A DNA stretch of 64,000 nucleotides from Mytilus edulis (GCF_963676685.1 NC_092344.1:94456749-94520748); one strand, 5' to 3'; positions 45,301 to 57,607 are shown, counted from the stretch's first letter. Notes: generated from the sequence alone by a model not told the origin. Translations and numbers: made by a program.

Positions 45301-48300
45301 TGTTATGAATAAATAAACTTAATATGTTATTAAAAAATTCTGCTAGGGTTATAGTTGAAGCTGGCATGATGACATCATGCAGTTTATTGTTTAATAGTTT
45401 AAACTGGTTAAATGTGGAAAAACGCATTCAATACCAAAAGGAAATACTTGTATTTAAATCATTAAATGCTATGGTTCCTAACTATTTACAATAAAATTTT
45501 CATTTTACTGATAATCAAAATTATAACTTACGTTCAGCTGATGAAAAGATATTAAATCTTCCAAAAACCAAAAACATTTTTTTTAAAGAAAACATTTACA
45601 TATTCAGGTTCTCAAATATGGAACAGTTTACCAAATGAAATAAAAATGAGTATCTTTTAAAACAAAATGTTACAATTTTTTCATCAATTGTGCAAATTAA
45701 TATGCTTTTTCATTATTATTCAGATACAATTGTATATTGTGTATAATATATCATTATTATACTGTATGTACTGATAAATATGTTACTATTATTTTGAGGA
45801 CTCTCAGGAAGATTAGTTTTAACTAATGGGACCATCCTCTTGAAATAAAGATTATTTATTTTTATTTATTTATTTATTTACAAGATTGATCGTTTATATA
45901 AATATACAAAGTTAATTTCCATTGTTTAACGCGAGCGTACATTTTAAATGAATAAATTGAATGAAAACTACGGTTCCTTATTTGTGCATTGTGATTAAAA
46001 AATCGTATGTATAATTACTTTCATTGTTTCCAACTCTGTCTTGTATTGTTCTGGTCGTACTATTGCAAATATTCTATTTCATGACTGTATCATGTGTTTC
46101 TATCAGTTTACTATAGTACTATCACATGGAAAGGTTAGAAATTAAATTAAACCCTAGTGTTTACTATTAATTAAGTGTTTTAAGGTCTTATCTTACCGTT
46201 TTAATTTATTGACATAATTGCACGACCCGATTTTCAATTAACAAGGGTAAGATTTTCAATTAACAAGGGTAATCGTTGCAAAGAATCCTGGTCAAACTTT
46301 TGTGAAAGACGGTTTTAACTTTGAAGAGTTTATGTTCTATGTTGAAGGCATTTTTAGTGACCTGCAATACAAGTACTGTTCCATTGAGTTTAGTTATATG
46401 TCTTCTGTTGCTGTCCCTGACCCATGTTTTCTGTATTTGGCATGTGTAGTGCATCTTGACATTATACATTGTTACGTGTACTGTGATGAACTTTCGTGCA
46501 GGACTGCTTTGTGTATTTTCGACATGGAACTCTTGACCAGACTATGACTTTTTGACTCTTGACCTATGCACTTTGGGTGTGTCATCAAGATATAGTGTGT
46601 TCCGTGGTAGATTACCCTGACATAAAAGTATAATTCTAAATTGACCTTGCTTCTGAATTTGTAGCATGAAGATGTATTGTCATAAGATGGTGAGTGTTGT
46701 GGCACGAGAAACTTCATATGAGCTTGACCTTTGCCCTCATTGTACAACTTGTATATTTTGTTTGAATTAAATGGAAAATTGTCTGATTGCACTCATACCA
46801 CATATTCTTATATCTATATTAGATATATAGATATATTTGTTAGTTTTGTGTACCACGATGACCCTTTCCTCAACATCTGCTTTGTGTGTGTTTTTTTTTT
46901 GTCATGGAACTCTTTACCAGTCTATGACTTTTTGACTCTTGACCTATGCATATTGGATGTGCCTCTGGGTATGATTACCTTGACAAAGTCAGGAGTCTCT
47001 GGCTTATGTTAGTCTTGTATGTTTTAATTGTAAGTTCGGTTTTATGTATTGGAGTTTGAACTAGTCCACATTTTGTTTAGGGGCCATCTGAAGTCCGCAG
47101 GCGGGCGAGGAATTTCCATTTTCAATTTTTGAATTGAAGAATGTTTTGATCAAATAAAAACTAAATCTTTTCATTGCCGTGAAAAATAAGAGAGATTATT
47201 ATACTTCAAGAGTTTTTTTCCTATATAAAATAAATGAAATAGTTGTGCTATTTCATTCTAAAGACAATTTGCCAGTTAATAGTTTCAAAGACTATTGCCC
47301 CGGTTAATAGTTTCATAATCATCTTTCCCGTACTTTTCCATGCTTATTTTTCATTGGACGATAATGATGTCATTGACTACTCTGCTTGGTTTCGTATGCT
47401 TTGCAACGTCAAACTCACTCATATATTGTAAACGGTGGAATCTGAGAAAGAAAATCTTCATGGAAATTTTTTAAAAGATTTAAAATATAGTACCTTATTC
47501 ATAATATGGGTTCGCTCTCCGTATATTAAAAGTGAATTTGCGTTTGGTGTACTTTAACTAGGATTTATAATAAGCACGGAAAGTTTAACACAAGTATTTT
47601 GTAGTCTTGATTGAAATTAATGAAATATTTATAAATACAAAACGAATTATAAAAAAAGTAAAGTTCATCATGTGCATGTAAAGTTATGTCACATTTTTTC
47701 TTTCTTTCAGATAAGGTATATACACTTTTAGAAAATTAGTTATTTGGTATATAAAAACACTTAATGGCTGTGTTGTTCAGTATAATAAAACACCTAATGA
47801 CTGGTTGTGCGGGTAATAGCAAGTTTGTTGTCCCTTCGCATACCAACTATTGCTCTCGGCTTTGCCTCGAGCAATAGTTGGTACCTCAGGGACAACAAAC
47901 TTGCTATTACCCTCACACCCAGTCAATAGATGTATAACATTTACTGCTTCAGTAGCACCATGTGCTGCCAGTATTGATAGATGTTTCAAAATGTTTCAAT
48001 CATTTACCTTGGATTTCATTTCATGGACATGCAGATATTGATAGTCTGTTTAAACATCTTAAAAAATCACACAGAAGGTATACGCATATCAATAAACTGA
48101 ACTCGGTGCAAAGAACCTTTAAAGTACACTTAGACATAGAGCTCAATCTATTGAAACACTTCGTTATGCTGGTCACTGTCTGTTACCAAACTGCACCGCA
48201 ATCCTAAAAAAAAATATGCAAGTTAATTTTATTAGAAATAGAATTCAAAGGAAGTAAATAAACTGTTTACTGAAATAAATGTACAATATGTCTATGAGCC

Positions 48301-51300
48301 ACAGATAGACACTCTGCTTGTGAAAAAAAACCACAAGTAAACTTCCACATATAGATGCAGGATTCACGTAATTTTTACTGTTTTGTGACCATAAGCATTG
48401 TGTATAAGTTTCAAAACATTTGGTTGAGGCAAACTTAAAAAAAATGTACTAGTATACATATTTTTTAAGGGGCCAGCTGAAGGACGCCTACGAGTGCGGG
48501 AGTTTCTAGCTACATTGAAGACCCATTGGTGGCCTTCGGCTGTTGTCTGCTCTATGGTCGGGTTGTTGTCGCTTTGACACATTCCCCATGTCCTTTCTCA
48601 ATTTTAAAGTTAAAGAACAGAAACAACAGATTTAGCATTTTTCCTATCTAATTAAGGCTCCGTGTTGATATTTGTATCATTAGTACTCGTACCAACTTCT
48701 TATATCTAATAACTCATGAACAGTAACACCAACCAATATCGAACTTGATAGATCTATCTGTGTTATGGGGTAATAAGCATTACGTATAAGGTTTATAACA
48801 TATTTGATTGAGTCAAACTTAGTTAAAAGAACGAAAACGAAAAATTCAGCATTTTCTATGTTTTTATAAAGGAACATGATAACTCATCATGAACGGTAAA
48901 AGTGACGCTACCAAATATCAAATTTAATTTTCTTTTATGTGGAAATAAGCATTGTCCCAGGTTAGGGAGATGGTGGAGACCCCGCTAACATGTTCAACCC
49001 CGCCTTGTTCAGTATGCGTGTGCCTGTCGCAAGTTAGGAGCCTATAAATTTGTCCGTTTCTTTTCTCGTTTGAATTTCGTTTTATGGTGTGTTTTTCTAT
49101 GTTTTGATGTTATAATAGTTATCAAAAGTACCAGGATTATAATTTAGTACGCCAGTTATAATATTGTTTCAGAAAAAGCGAGAACGTTTGGTACCATGAA
49201 AACGTTTAATCCCTCTGCAAATGTTTGCACCTGTCCTAAGTCATGAATCTGATGTACATTAGTTGTCGTTTGTCTATGTAATTTATACGTGTTTCTCGTT
49301 TCTCTTTTTTTTATATAGATTTGACCGTTGGTTTTCCCGTTTGAATAGTTTTACACCTCTAGTAATTTTGGAACCCTTTATAGTTTGTTGTTCGCTGTAA
49401 GCCAATGCTCCGTGTTGAAGGCTGTACATTGACCTATAATGGTTTACTTTTATAAATTGTTATTTGGATGGAGAGTTGTCATTGGCACCGGTGTCATTGG
49501 CACTCATACCACATCTTTCTATATCTATTTGCTCATTATTGAAGGCCGTATGGTGACATATAGTTGTTAATTTCTGTGTCATCTGGTCTCTTGTGGAGAG
49601 TTCTCTTTGGCAACCATGCCACATTAGGTGGAGGGCAGAGATCCTGCTGTTTGAATGTGCCTGTCCCAAGTCAGGAGACTGTAATTCATGAACTGTCGTT
49701 TGTTTATGTGTTACATATCTGTTTTTGTTCATTTTTTGTACATAAATTTGTCCGTTTTTTTTCTCGTTGAATTGTTTTACATTGTCATTTCGGTGCCTTT
49801 TATAGCTGACTATGTGGTAGGGAAACTTTGCTCATTGTTGAAGGCAGTAAGGTGACTTATAGCTGTTAATTTCTGTGTCATCTAGTCTTTTGTGAAGATT
49901 TCTTATTGGCACTCATGCCACGTCTTCTGTTTTATTTTGTGTATAAGTTATGTAGTATTTGGTCGAGGCAACTTAAGTTAAGAGAACGGAACCCTTTTTT
50001 TACGTTCGGGGCGGACGGACTAGAGTAACTCTTTATGCCCCTTTACTATGGCACCGACACAGAAGTTCTTACTAGTGTGCTGGTGCTACTCATCCCACTA
50101 GCACTGTCATTAACACACACACACACAATTTTATTTCACAAATATTCAATCTTAATTTTGATTTGATTATTTTGGGTCTAATGATTACATGCATGCCTTT
50201 CACAAGGAGTATCGACAAATTAATTGTACATATACATTTTTGTAATATTTTATAACTTACAATTAAATAAAGCTAACAAACTTAAATTGATCATCACTTT
50301 CTTTTAATATGTCTTTTATCATTCTGTTTTGAACAAAACGATTTGTTACATATACTTCACACGTATTTCTATCAAATCTGACATTATTACAAAGCAGCTA
50401 TTAAATAGAATTTATTCGAACTTCAAATGTGCAATCAAATATATCTGCAAGTCGTCAACTGGTCATGTGGCTAGATGCATATATCGTGGGCCAAACGAAC
50501 GACAGTTCCTAATTTTGTTGTTTTAAAACTTCTAGAAATATTTACGGAAATAAGGAATGAGTAAAGGGAAATAAATTAAAACAGAACGACTGAATTAAAT
50601 AAAAGGATGTTCGATATAATGTATATTTCGTTTTATTTTTAAAATATATGCTTTATTTTTATCTAATTTCATAATAAAAATTATTAGAATGAGAAAATAA
50701 ATACCTTAATTACAGCTTCTCTTGTCGTCGATCCTGAAATGTATAATGTTATAAAACAATTTTAGCGTCTTTGACCTACTTTATCTTTTTATTCGGATAC
50801 TTGTGGTTATTTTCTCCAAGTTCAACGGGAACATTAGAATAATCTAGAATAGAACCCAGATGGAACCAAGAAGTCGGGTTGCTATAACCAAACAACCTGA
50901 ATGTTTAACTAGTTACCATGGTTTCGAACCAAAGAACCCGGATAGAACCAAGGTTCAGAACCAAACAACCCAGATGGAACCAAGGTTTAGAACCAGAGTG
51001 CCCGGATAGAACCTTATTGCATTCGGAATTCTCATGACTTTTTTTACCTTCAGTGTATTTTCCAAATCATTTATTTATTTAGTATATTTATATATAATAT
51101 ATAATTTAGAGCGGAAAAGAAAAGATATGGTATATTAATTCATGGCGTAATATCATTTAGACAAACACATCGCTCAGAGTAACAGCGCTGTTACTTTTAT
51201 TCATCTGGGCATGGTCGCAGGACAAACGTTTCACAACTCTCTAGAATTTTAAAACGGATCTAGTGTTGACATCAGCAGAATTCTTTGATATGTATCGACA

Positions 51301-54043
51301 AAGCTACTGTTGGTTTTGAGTCGCACAAATGAGGGTTATATGAAAATATTTCAAAGTGTAAAGGGAAAGAATCTATTAAATACTGTCAAAAAGTATAACA
51401 AAAATACCAAACTCAAAGGGGAATTATAAAAGAGGAAGTTCATAAAATCTGACAAAATCAATTAACGTAGTACCTACTTGGTACAAGCAGTTTCCTAAGA
51501 AAATGATTGGTGATACCTTGTTTAATAGCTACGGTTTTATAGTTAGCTAATATATAATTTTGCCAAAAATCGTAGGTGGAATAAACATTTTATTCAGAAC
51601 ATATGAAAATGAAGAAAAGTAGCAGCTATTTTTCATATTTCAGGCGTTTTACCAACGAATTTTAGCATGTAAATCTGTAACCGTTGCTCGGAATTCTGCG
51701 TTATTGGGAGCAGGTATTTCATGGTTGATGGCGATACCACCTGCTGCTATTGGTGTTATTGGTGCTGCCACTGGTATTTATAGATAATTCTAATAAGTTT
51801 GTAATATAGTAGATAAGTAAAAACATAATGAGGTTATAACGAAAGCCAAATTGTTTGGAACTATCATAACATGCGACATTCATGTCATTGGTATTGACAA
51901 CAACCTGTCGTCTTTTCCTCGTTCTTATTTTACAACGGATACAATTGCTAATGGATTTTTAATTGTCCACACACATTAAACCACTTCAAGTGGCACTTGC
52001 ACAACTGGTGAAGTAAATATTGCGAACCCTTTTTTAACACATACTTACACTCAATTTATTAAAGAAGGCTGATTGTGATTTCGCTTCAGTTTTCTGTAGC
52101 TTTTACTTTCATCTTTTTCTGTACTCGTTGTTTCCTATGTGCCTATTCTTAGTCCTCAGAAACTGTTACTAAATTCTGTAAAGTCTGTGTCATCATTGAT
52201 ACCATTGTTGAATATAAAAGACAAGATGTCAGTCGTACGTATAGATGAAATGTGCGTTAGTTTGTCAATTTTCGATTAGTATAAAATCGTTGTGAATCTA
52301 ATGATAGCTGTTCACATTCTTCTTCCGTAAGTGACTGTTACTGACATATATCAAAAGAAAGAACGAGCATAATTAATTTTTGTGTTGGTTTTTTGTGCAG
52401 ATTGGAACATGACTTCGTATCCACAAAATTCCACATTATCTTACGAAGATTGGACGTTTATATTACCTATGGTTATGGAATATTTATGTCCATTAACAGT
52501 CTCGATCATAGGATTCGGAGCAATTAGTGCTGCAGTTATGTCGTCTGCAGATTCCATTGTCTTAGCAACAGGCTCCGTCTTCAGTAGAAATATTTACCAG
52601 AACTGTTTTAGACCTCAGGTAAATATTATGTAGCTATTTTGAAATAAAAGGTTTGGTATTATTATCAAAAGAACACTATTCAACTGCGCTAAAATGTAAA
52701 TCATTTGTAAATGATTTAAATCAACAGATCGGTACGAAATACAAACACAACTAACATAACATTAAGCACAAAGCAAGATTTAATTCACCATGAGGATGTT
52801 CTATAGGAATTCCCTTCCCAAATCTGCATCAGGAACAATACCATTAGATTTATGGTCATGTTTCTGATTTTTCATTAACTGGTAAATAAGTATCATTTGC
52901 ACTTCTATTATCTTCCATATTATGAAGATCGTTAGGTCTATAACCATTCCTGTACATAGATGGTGTAGATAATATACTTGTGTTGACCCTTTCAGTACAT
53001 TCCTGGAATATATTTATGTAGAACACTTGTCTGTATTTGCATTAGACTAGTAAGCTTTTTACTTTGGACCCCAGTTTATGCCGACTCGGTTCACGACCTG
53101 CTATGTATGTCCCGGAATAGGTATATTTCATTATACTTTCTAAAAACGTTATTCTTTTACTTGTTTTTGTAAATTATTACTTTTACTGTTTATTCCATTT
53201 GACATGGCTCGGTACTCATACATCTCGTCATTGTGTTATTGTGCTATGGTAAATTTTTGGATTCTTGTCTGTCTTTTTTTGCTATTGTGCTTTGTCAAAA
53301 TACCTTTTTGTTTTTCTTTGTTGACATATTTGTTTGTTTTGTAGGGATTAAGATTATAATACAATGTTGACTGCTGTACTCCTATTTTTGACATGTTTAC
53401 CTTTCATTGTACATATGGTCGTTAACAAAATCAAATGTCTTAACCATGTCTTAAAATAAAAATCTCTGTTAGTATTTTAAATGAATGGCTCAAGAAAGTA
53501 TTTTATTTCCAGGCATCTGACAGAGAACTTACATGGGTACTTCGTTTTAGTATAGTAGTTGTAGGAACTCTTGGTGCTGTCATTGCTATATCTGCCAACA
53601 GTATTTATGGACTGTATATATTATGCGCTGATGCTATGTATGTTGTTCAGTTTCCTGTTTTAACTTGTGCATTGTGGGTACCATTCGCGAATACATATGG
53701 AGCAATTAGTGGATTTGTTGTAGGAACCACACTACGTGTATTAGGAGGTGAACCAGTGTTGTCATTTCCGGCTATTATTAAGTATCCTGGGTATAATGAT
53801 ACGCTTGGCCAGTTATTTCCCTTCAAAACATTTGCAATGATGTCGTGTACATTTTCACTTCTTTCTATCTCATATTTAACAGAATATATGTTCACAAAAA
53901 GAAAACTTTCAAAAAAATTTGATATCTTCAACTGTTATGGACCTAAATCAAGTCGATGTAAAAATGATGGAAGCGATATTTCAATGACTGTTAAAACTGA
54001 AGATGACGTCAAAAATGAAACGGACACATTTTTGAACAATTGA
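36150..54043 (+). CDS. SLC5-family Na+-coupled transporter, high-affinity choline transporter-like
   Basis: Eight coding exons (36150-36312, 37229-37336, 40241-40396, 40819-40967, 42061-42207, 51644-51773, 52401-52618, 53513-54043) total 1602 nt and join in one frame to about 533 residues. All introns are GT-AG. The protein is a sodium:solute symporter of the plasma membrane. The order of segments follows the choline transporter (SLC5A7/CHT): GIWAGRKNK after the first membrane helix, [82 protein letters not shown] (the Na+-site region), SRNIYQ, and GGEP with YPGY and FPFKTFAM near the C-terminus. In neurons CHT supplies choline for acetylcholine synthesis. The cytoplasmic tail after helix 13 is shorter than in vertebrate CHT (about 580 residues). 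Sequons NMT and NST lie in one extracellular loop. Invertebrates often have several CHT-like paralogues, so substrate specificity is not proven. Confidence 0.88.
36585..36800 (-). repeat. SINE-like 'A1' repeat in intron 1
   Basis: Starts AAGATGTGGTATGAGTGCC and contains AACACGGAGCCTAGGCTC, ACGGGAAAACCAACGGTC. Reverse-oriented relative to the gene. The minus ORF at 36654 is part of it. Confidence 0.6.
37229..37336 (+). CDS. coding exon 2 of the choline-transporter-like gene
   Basis: After the acceptor TATTGAAG it encodes [17 protein letters not shown] through GYNLSLIL, with the donor GTTTGT at 37337. Phase 1 at both ends. It is the only copy of this exon in the window; the equivalent part of the upstream duplicate is deleted. 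Confidence 0.88.
37791..40240. other. intron 2 interior, no gene or clear repeat
   Basis: AT-rich intronic sequence. A fragment near 39800-39850 resembles the dispersed repeat with GAGCGTCACTGATGAGTC also seen at 54600-54640. A tRNA-like string near 39510 was rejected. Confidence 0.5.
40241..40396 (+). CDS. coding exon 3 of the choline-transporter-like gene
   Basis: Acceptor CTTATAG. Encodes [40 protein letters not shown] and IFNAL, with donor GTTGTA at 40397. Phase 1. The FW-AAIF-ALG block matches the choline-transporter subgroup of SLC5. Confidence 0.88.
40819..40967 (+). CDS. coding exon 4 of the choline-transporter-like gene
   Basis: Acceptor TTATTACAG. Encodes [13 protein letters not shown], a membrane helix and [15 protein letters not shown], ending at phase 0 before GTACGT at 40968. 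The unspliced frame runs on to a stop in the intron. Confidence 0.88.
40968..42060. other. intron 4
   Basis: Contains a plus-oriented A-type tail at about 41960-42045 (TTTTGTGAAGAGTTG and CACATCTTCTAT). The minus ORFs at 41070 and 41272 are not supported as genes. Confidence 0.5.
42061..42207 (+). CDS. coding exon 5 of the choline-transporter-like gene
   Basis: Acceptor TATTAACAG. Encodes [15 protein letters not shown] through [13 protein letters not shown] and CLTWQ, donor GTATGA at 42208. 49 codons, phase 0 at both ends. Confidence 0.87.
42225..42660. repeat. dispersed 'E' repeat in intron 5
   Basis: Shares AAAACCGAGGGAAACACATC, TATAAGAGGAAAAC and GGTGGGTTGAACCTG with other E copies. A short block near 42425-42470 (GACGAAACGCGCGTCTGGCG) belongs to the repeat also found inverted at 54590-54620. 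Confidence 0.55.
42993..44586. mobile_element. 1.6-kb non-autonomous hAT-like element with ~525-bp inverted arms
   Basis: Ends CAAAGGGACTCGGTTAGCAG (left) and, reversed, CACAGGGACTCGGTTAGCAG (right). Perfect 8-bp target duplication AATAAAGG at 42985-42992 and 44587-44594. Arms 42993 to ~43523 and ~44065 to 44586 are more than 90% alike by eye. The ~540-bp centre is unique and non-coding. 8-bp duplication with CA-starting ends fits the hAT superfamily. It lies in intron 5 of the transporter gene. The minus ORF at 44401 is within the right arm. Confidence 0.85.
44712..45880 (+). pseudogene. 5'-truncated non-LTR retrotransposon (jockey/CR1-like RT end and 3' tail)
   Basis: Starts within the [47 protein letters not shown] (catalytic Asp pair), then frame breaks. 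Further RT and thumb remnants are readable to about 45660 (for example [10 protein letters not shown] and an NSLPNEIK-like block). It ends with AATAAAGATTATTTATT and a (TTTA)n tail at about 45845-45880, typical of CR1/L2/jockey-like 3' ends. Located in intron 5, same strand as the gene. It is not the same family as the RT piece at 15388. Confidence 0.8.
45881..46249. other. intron 5, nothing assignable
   Basis: AT-rich. A 21-bp direct duplication (GATTTTCAATTAACAAGGG) occurs at about 46230-46272. Confidence 0.5.
46250..47000 (+). repeat. dispersed repeat with two related ~75-bp blocks
   Basis: The block GACTTTTTGACTCTTGACC and TATGCA occurs at about 46545 and 46925, about 385 bp apart, each preceded by CATGGAACTCTT and ACCAG. 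Several short ORFs overlap in both strands and are not genes. Confidence 0.5.
47798..47925. mobile_element. 128-bp palindromic MITE
   Basis: Arms TGACTGGTTGTGCGGGTAAT (left) and the near reverse complement (right), with GAGCAATAGTTGGTAC pairing close to the centre. The overlapping ORFs at 47777 (minus) and 47850 (plus) are products of the palindrome. Confidence 0.7.
48370..49935 (+). repeat. cluster of nested dispersed repeats in intron 5
   Basis: Includes a plus-oriented 'C' copy (48470-48605; GGGGCCAGCTGAAGGACGCC through CATTCCCCATG), a unit with TTGGTTGAGGCAAAC or its diverged forms at 48420, 48805 and 49960, an F-type block at 48960-49030, an A1 copy (about 49180-49525; CTCCGTGTTGAAGGC, then ACTCATACCACATC), and an A copy (49530-49620) followed by F and A pieces to 49935. 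No ORF is supported as a gene. Confidence 0.55.
49936..51643. other. remainder of intron 5
   Basis: Contains a short CA microsatellite (about 50113-50128), the minisatellite listed at 50850-51010, and a degenerate dispersed repeat around 51370-51490. The ORF at 50329 is unsupported. Confidence 0.5.
50850..51010. repeat. ~32-bp minisatellite, about 4-5 imperfect units
   Basis: Unit contains GAACCAAGGTT, then AGAACCAAACAACCC, then GATGGAACC. Units vary by substitutions and indels. Confidence 0.7.
51644..51773 (+). CDS. coding exon 6 of the choline-transporter-like gene
   Basis: Acceptor TTCATATTTCAG. Encodes [11 protein letters not shown], then a membrane helix with [20 protein letters not shown], donor GTATTT at 51774. 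Phase 0 in, phase 1 out. Confidence 0.87.
51774..52400. other. intron 6
   Basis: Non-coding intron with no assigned repeat. Confidence 0.6.
52401..52618 (+). CDS. coding exon 7 of the choline-transporter-like gene
   Basis: Acceptor TTTTTTGTGCAG. Encodes [12 protein letters not shown] (two N-glycosylation sequons), [27 protein letters not shown] and [12 protein letters not shown], donor GTAAAT at 52619. The SSADS stretch is the most diagnostic Na+-coupling signature in the gene. Confidence 0.9.
52619..53512. other. intron 7
   Basis: Non-coding. No ORF or repeat assigned. Confidence 0.6.
53513..54043 (+). CDS. terminal coding exon 8 of the choline-transporter-like gene
   Basis: Acceptor TTTTATTTCCAG. 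176 codons plus stop: [12 protein letters not shown], three membrane helices, [30 protein letters not shown], then a hydrophilic cytoplasmic tail with KKFDIFNC ending in a Thr/Asp-rich region. The tail is shorter than in vertebrate choline transporters. Confidence 0.9.
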   Translation, partial: ASDRELTWVLRFSIVVVGTLGAVIAISANSIYGLYILCADAMYVVQFPVLTCALWVPFANTYGAISGFVVGTTLRVLGGEPVLSFPAIIKYPGYNDTLGQLFPFKTFAMMSCTFSLLSISYLTEYMFTKRKLSKKFDIFNCYGPKSSRCKNDGSDISMTVKTEDDVKNETDTFLNN

Positions 54044-54203
54044 TATTTTAACAACGACTATGATTTTTTTTTAATATAAAATGTGCTTTTTAACCTAATG
54101 GAATTGAATTAAATTTTACACCAAACACAAATTCCCAGGCGACACTTTATATTTTAGAGTAACGGAAAAATGACAACAGAGGATGTGTGACTAAAATGGG
54201 TGT

Positions 54204-54209
54204 AATAAA
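54204..54209 (+). terminator. candidate polyadenylation signal for the transporter gene
   Basis: AATAAA about 160 bases after the stop codon, followed by a second overlapping AT-rich hexamer. It is the first canonical hexamer downstream of the gene. Use is not shown by the sequence alone. Confidence 0.4.
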
Positions 54210-54539
54210 ATAAACCAAGACCATCTAACTTAAAGGTCAACTTTTGCGAAGCACTGCCGGTTAACATTCATCTTTCATATCGATTCTGTACATTTAAATT
54301 CACTGTTTGAATACATACAAGTGATGGAGCATCTTCTAAGACGAATGAAGTAATTGTATTGTTATAATAAGTGATACTGCTAACAGTCCCCTGCTATTAG
54401 TATCACGTTAGTTTTCTTACATTATGATATTTCTGTAAAGTTTATATAACAGCTGTCAAATTGCATAATTTTGTGTGGTAAACGACAACCAATCATACTC
54501 AAACGACATGCACCCTAACGTGTTTAATGGTGCAACCTT

Positions 54540-54700
54540 ATGAAATTAAAAATAAACTCATCATAGATACCAGGATTAAATTTTGTATTTACACCAGACG
54601 CGCGTTTCGTCTACAATAGACTCATCAGTGACGCTCGAATCCACAAAAGTTAAAAAGGCAAAATAAAGTACGAAGTTGAAGAGCATTGAGGACCAAAATT
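54540..54700. repeat. dispersed repeat with GACGCGCGTTTCGTC block
   Basis: Contains TACCAGGATTAAATTTTG, ACACCAGACGCGCGTTTCGT and GTGACGCTCGAATCC. Reversed pieces occur at 42425-42470 and 49130-49160. Confidence 0.55.
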
Positions 54701-55339
54701 CCTAAGAGTTTTACAAAATACAGTGAACGTTATCTATTCCTGAGGTAGAAAAACCTTAATATTTCAAAAATTCACAAAAGTTTTGTAAACAGTTAATTTA
54801 TAAATATGACCATATCAATGATAATTCATGTCTATAAGAGGTACTATTATAATGTTTGGCACTTCGTTAGATCAGTTATCTTTTAATGGTCATAGTTAAA
54901 TGATTTTTTTCCTCTTAAATTAAAAAGTTTAATTCGACCCTTTAATTGATTGGATGTCTCGAGTAATTTGTAAGTAAATAAATGGTTAGTTTTTTCGCTA
55001 GAAGATTTCGTCCACACGCTTCAACTACCCCTACCAAGCTTACGATTAAATATAAAGTTGCCCGGAAAAACGTTTGTCAAATACTTTGAAGTTCATACAA
55101 CATATTAAACAATTCTAAATATTGGCGAACAGATAGAAGGTGTCTGACAAATCCAAAAACGCTAACACCTTACATCTCCTCGCTTTAAAGTTGCTGGCAA
55201 ATACAAAGTCTTTCTGAGTAAAAGTCACTGTAAAAAGTGTGACGAAAATGTGTGTTTGCTGAACGAGCGTGATGATGTGATATGACATGCATGCTCCGAA
55301 AAAAATCATGTTTGATATTGATTATTTTTTTTCTACTTT

Positions 55340-55890
55340 TCCATTTAAATACAAGGGAAATATCGGCTGAACCAAGGAAGAAAATGGATAGCGAATTCGA
55401 AATTGTTAGGTTATAAATTACGAATTGAAATAAGGAATATGTCAAAGAGACAACAACCCGGCCAAAGAACAGATAACAACCAAAGGAAAGCAAAGTACCA
55501 AAGCAGCTTGAAAATTCCGCATCAGCTGGCTCCAAATAAAATTAAAATGTGTACTAGTTCAGTGAAACTGAACGTCATACTAAACTCCAAAACATATAAA
55601 TGAACTAAAATAAAACAAAAAACAAGACAACATAGGCCAAAGGCTCCTGACTAGGAACAGGCGCAAAATTGCGGCGGGTTAAGCTTTATTTATTGGTGAA
55701 AAGATAGATTTTTTTGTGAATATTTTCAGCACTTTAAAACAGTTACATGCCAGCTGAAGTAAGCCTCCGGGTGCGGGAGTTTCTCTCTGCATTGAAGACC
55801 CATTGTTGGGCTTCGGCTGTTGTCTGCGTTATCGTCGGGTTGTTGTCTCTTTGACACATTCCCCATTTCCATTCTCAATTTTAATACATA
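55340..55890. repeat. two oppositely oriented 'C' repeat copies
   Basis: One copy from about 55420 (GAATTGAAATAAGGAATATG, then AAAGAGACAACAACCCG) and one reversed at 55745-55885 (GCCAGCTGAAGTAAGCCTCC, then TTGTTGTCTCTTTGACACAT). The overlapping ORFs on both strands arise from the repeat. Confidence 0.6.
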
Positions 55891-57600
55891 ACATGAAAGC
55901 TGCTTTTTTGACATATTCCAGATGTTATTTTATCAAGACCGTAGTATTATTGTGTAAACTTTATACATGTTATAGTGATAATTCATACTGTAACTGTACG
56001 GTCGTTATTGAAGATTAATAGAGATTGAGTATTAATGCACATGTGTGTGACATCATTGAATAGGATTGTATATAGTGATATTTTCAGAAGTTGCATGAAA
56101 ATAACTTGTTTTTGATTTTTTGTGTTTTGATGTTTTTAATTTATTATTATTTTTTGCAACAAAATTCACACAAAATACTAAATACGGTAAATATAATACT
56201 GTGAATACAGAACTAATTGAAGTTCGACAATGAAGCCATATATCCTGATACAAAATCACCTAGATATACTACGTATAGTAAAGCTGCCTTGTCATGTCTT
56301 GAAATAATGTCTTATATCGGACAAAGCGATCGATATACATGCATGAAACCATTGCATTTTGTGTTACAGTATTTAACTTATGAATTAATGACCTTGAGTC
56401 TTGAATTTCTTTATAAAGATGAAGTTTGACTTTGTATTACATGATTTTTCAGAAGTGAGTACAGTTAACATATAACATAGACTCATTTGTTCTTCAGTAC
56501 TAATTGATATTTGTATAAATAAATATAAACTTTAATTTAATCGTTTAGAGAGTGAATAAAAAAAACCCAGAGAAACATAGAAAAGTAAATATCAAACAAC
56601 AAAAAACGAAAAACGAAAGTATGTTCAATTTATCTTACCCACACTGTTTTTAATTGTCATTCAAAAACTGACAATGTTGTCATTTGTCATTCATTTAAAG
56701 GTGCTTCAGACAATGAAATTATAACAATGTTGTTGATTTTTGTTACATACCAAAAGGGTGAACATAAAGTTTTGTATATAATTTTAATTATTTCTCGATT
56801 TATAATGTAAAATGTTTTCTTTTCTTGATGTACAGTCATTGATAGTAAATGTTGCTAATGCAAACACTCCGGTGTTCATTTAACATAATGTAGACAAAAT
56901 AGACCGCATGACTTCCGAATTGAACTACGTTGATAAAGTAATCAAAGACTTTCAAATTACCTTGCGTATATCTTTGATAAAGAATTAATTATTATATTTA
57001 AATATTAAATGAATCACAAATTTAAATTGTACAATATAATATTATATAAAGGTGGTACAAATAAATAGATTGATGACAACATCACACTAACAAGGGAGGT
57101 AACTACTTTTAAAACTAACAAGAAAACTAGCCCGGTCGTTAAAGTATACATGAACAGCGGTTGTCAGATCAATATTATTTTAATCGAAGAAAATGTCGAC
57201 GGATGCAAAAGTCTTTATCAATCTAAACACTAAGGATGCGTGATCTTAACTTTTAAGTTTGGAGAGGTTGATATATAAGATGATAATATAGAAGAGTAAC
57301 TAGCCTCTATTACAAATAAAGCAAACTATATTTTGGCGAGGGGAGGGCTCAAGGACCCCGGAAGAACTGGAAAAAAATTTACAAAATTTTCGGACCTTTT
57401 CTTAATCTAAAGCGCAAGTTTTGTCTTATTTATTTTATTATGTTCTGGTCTCGGAGCAAAATATATGATACAGTGTAAGACTTTTAGTATTTACATGTAG
57501 AAGCAATATCAAAAGACATATGTAGGATGAAGAAAAAACAATGTAATCTACATAGTCAAGTGTGTGGCTATTGTTAGTTTAAACTTATTTATTAATAGTG
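55891..57600. other. no gene recognised
   Basis: AT-rich interval between the transporter gene's repeat flank and the Polinton. The short ORFs at 56053 and 56217 overlap and are unsupported. No terminal inverted repeat of the Polinton was found here. Confidence 0.5.
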
Positions 57601-57607
57601 GATAGGC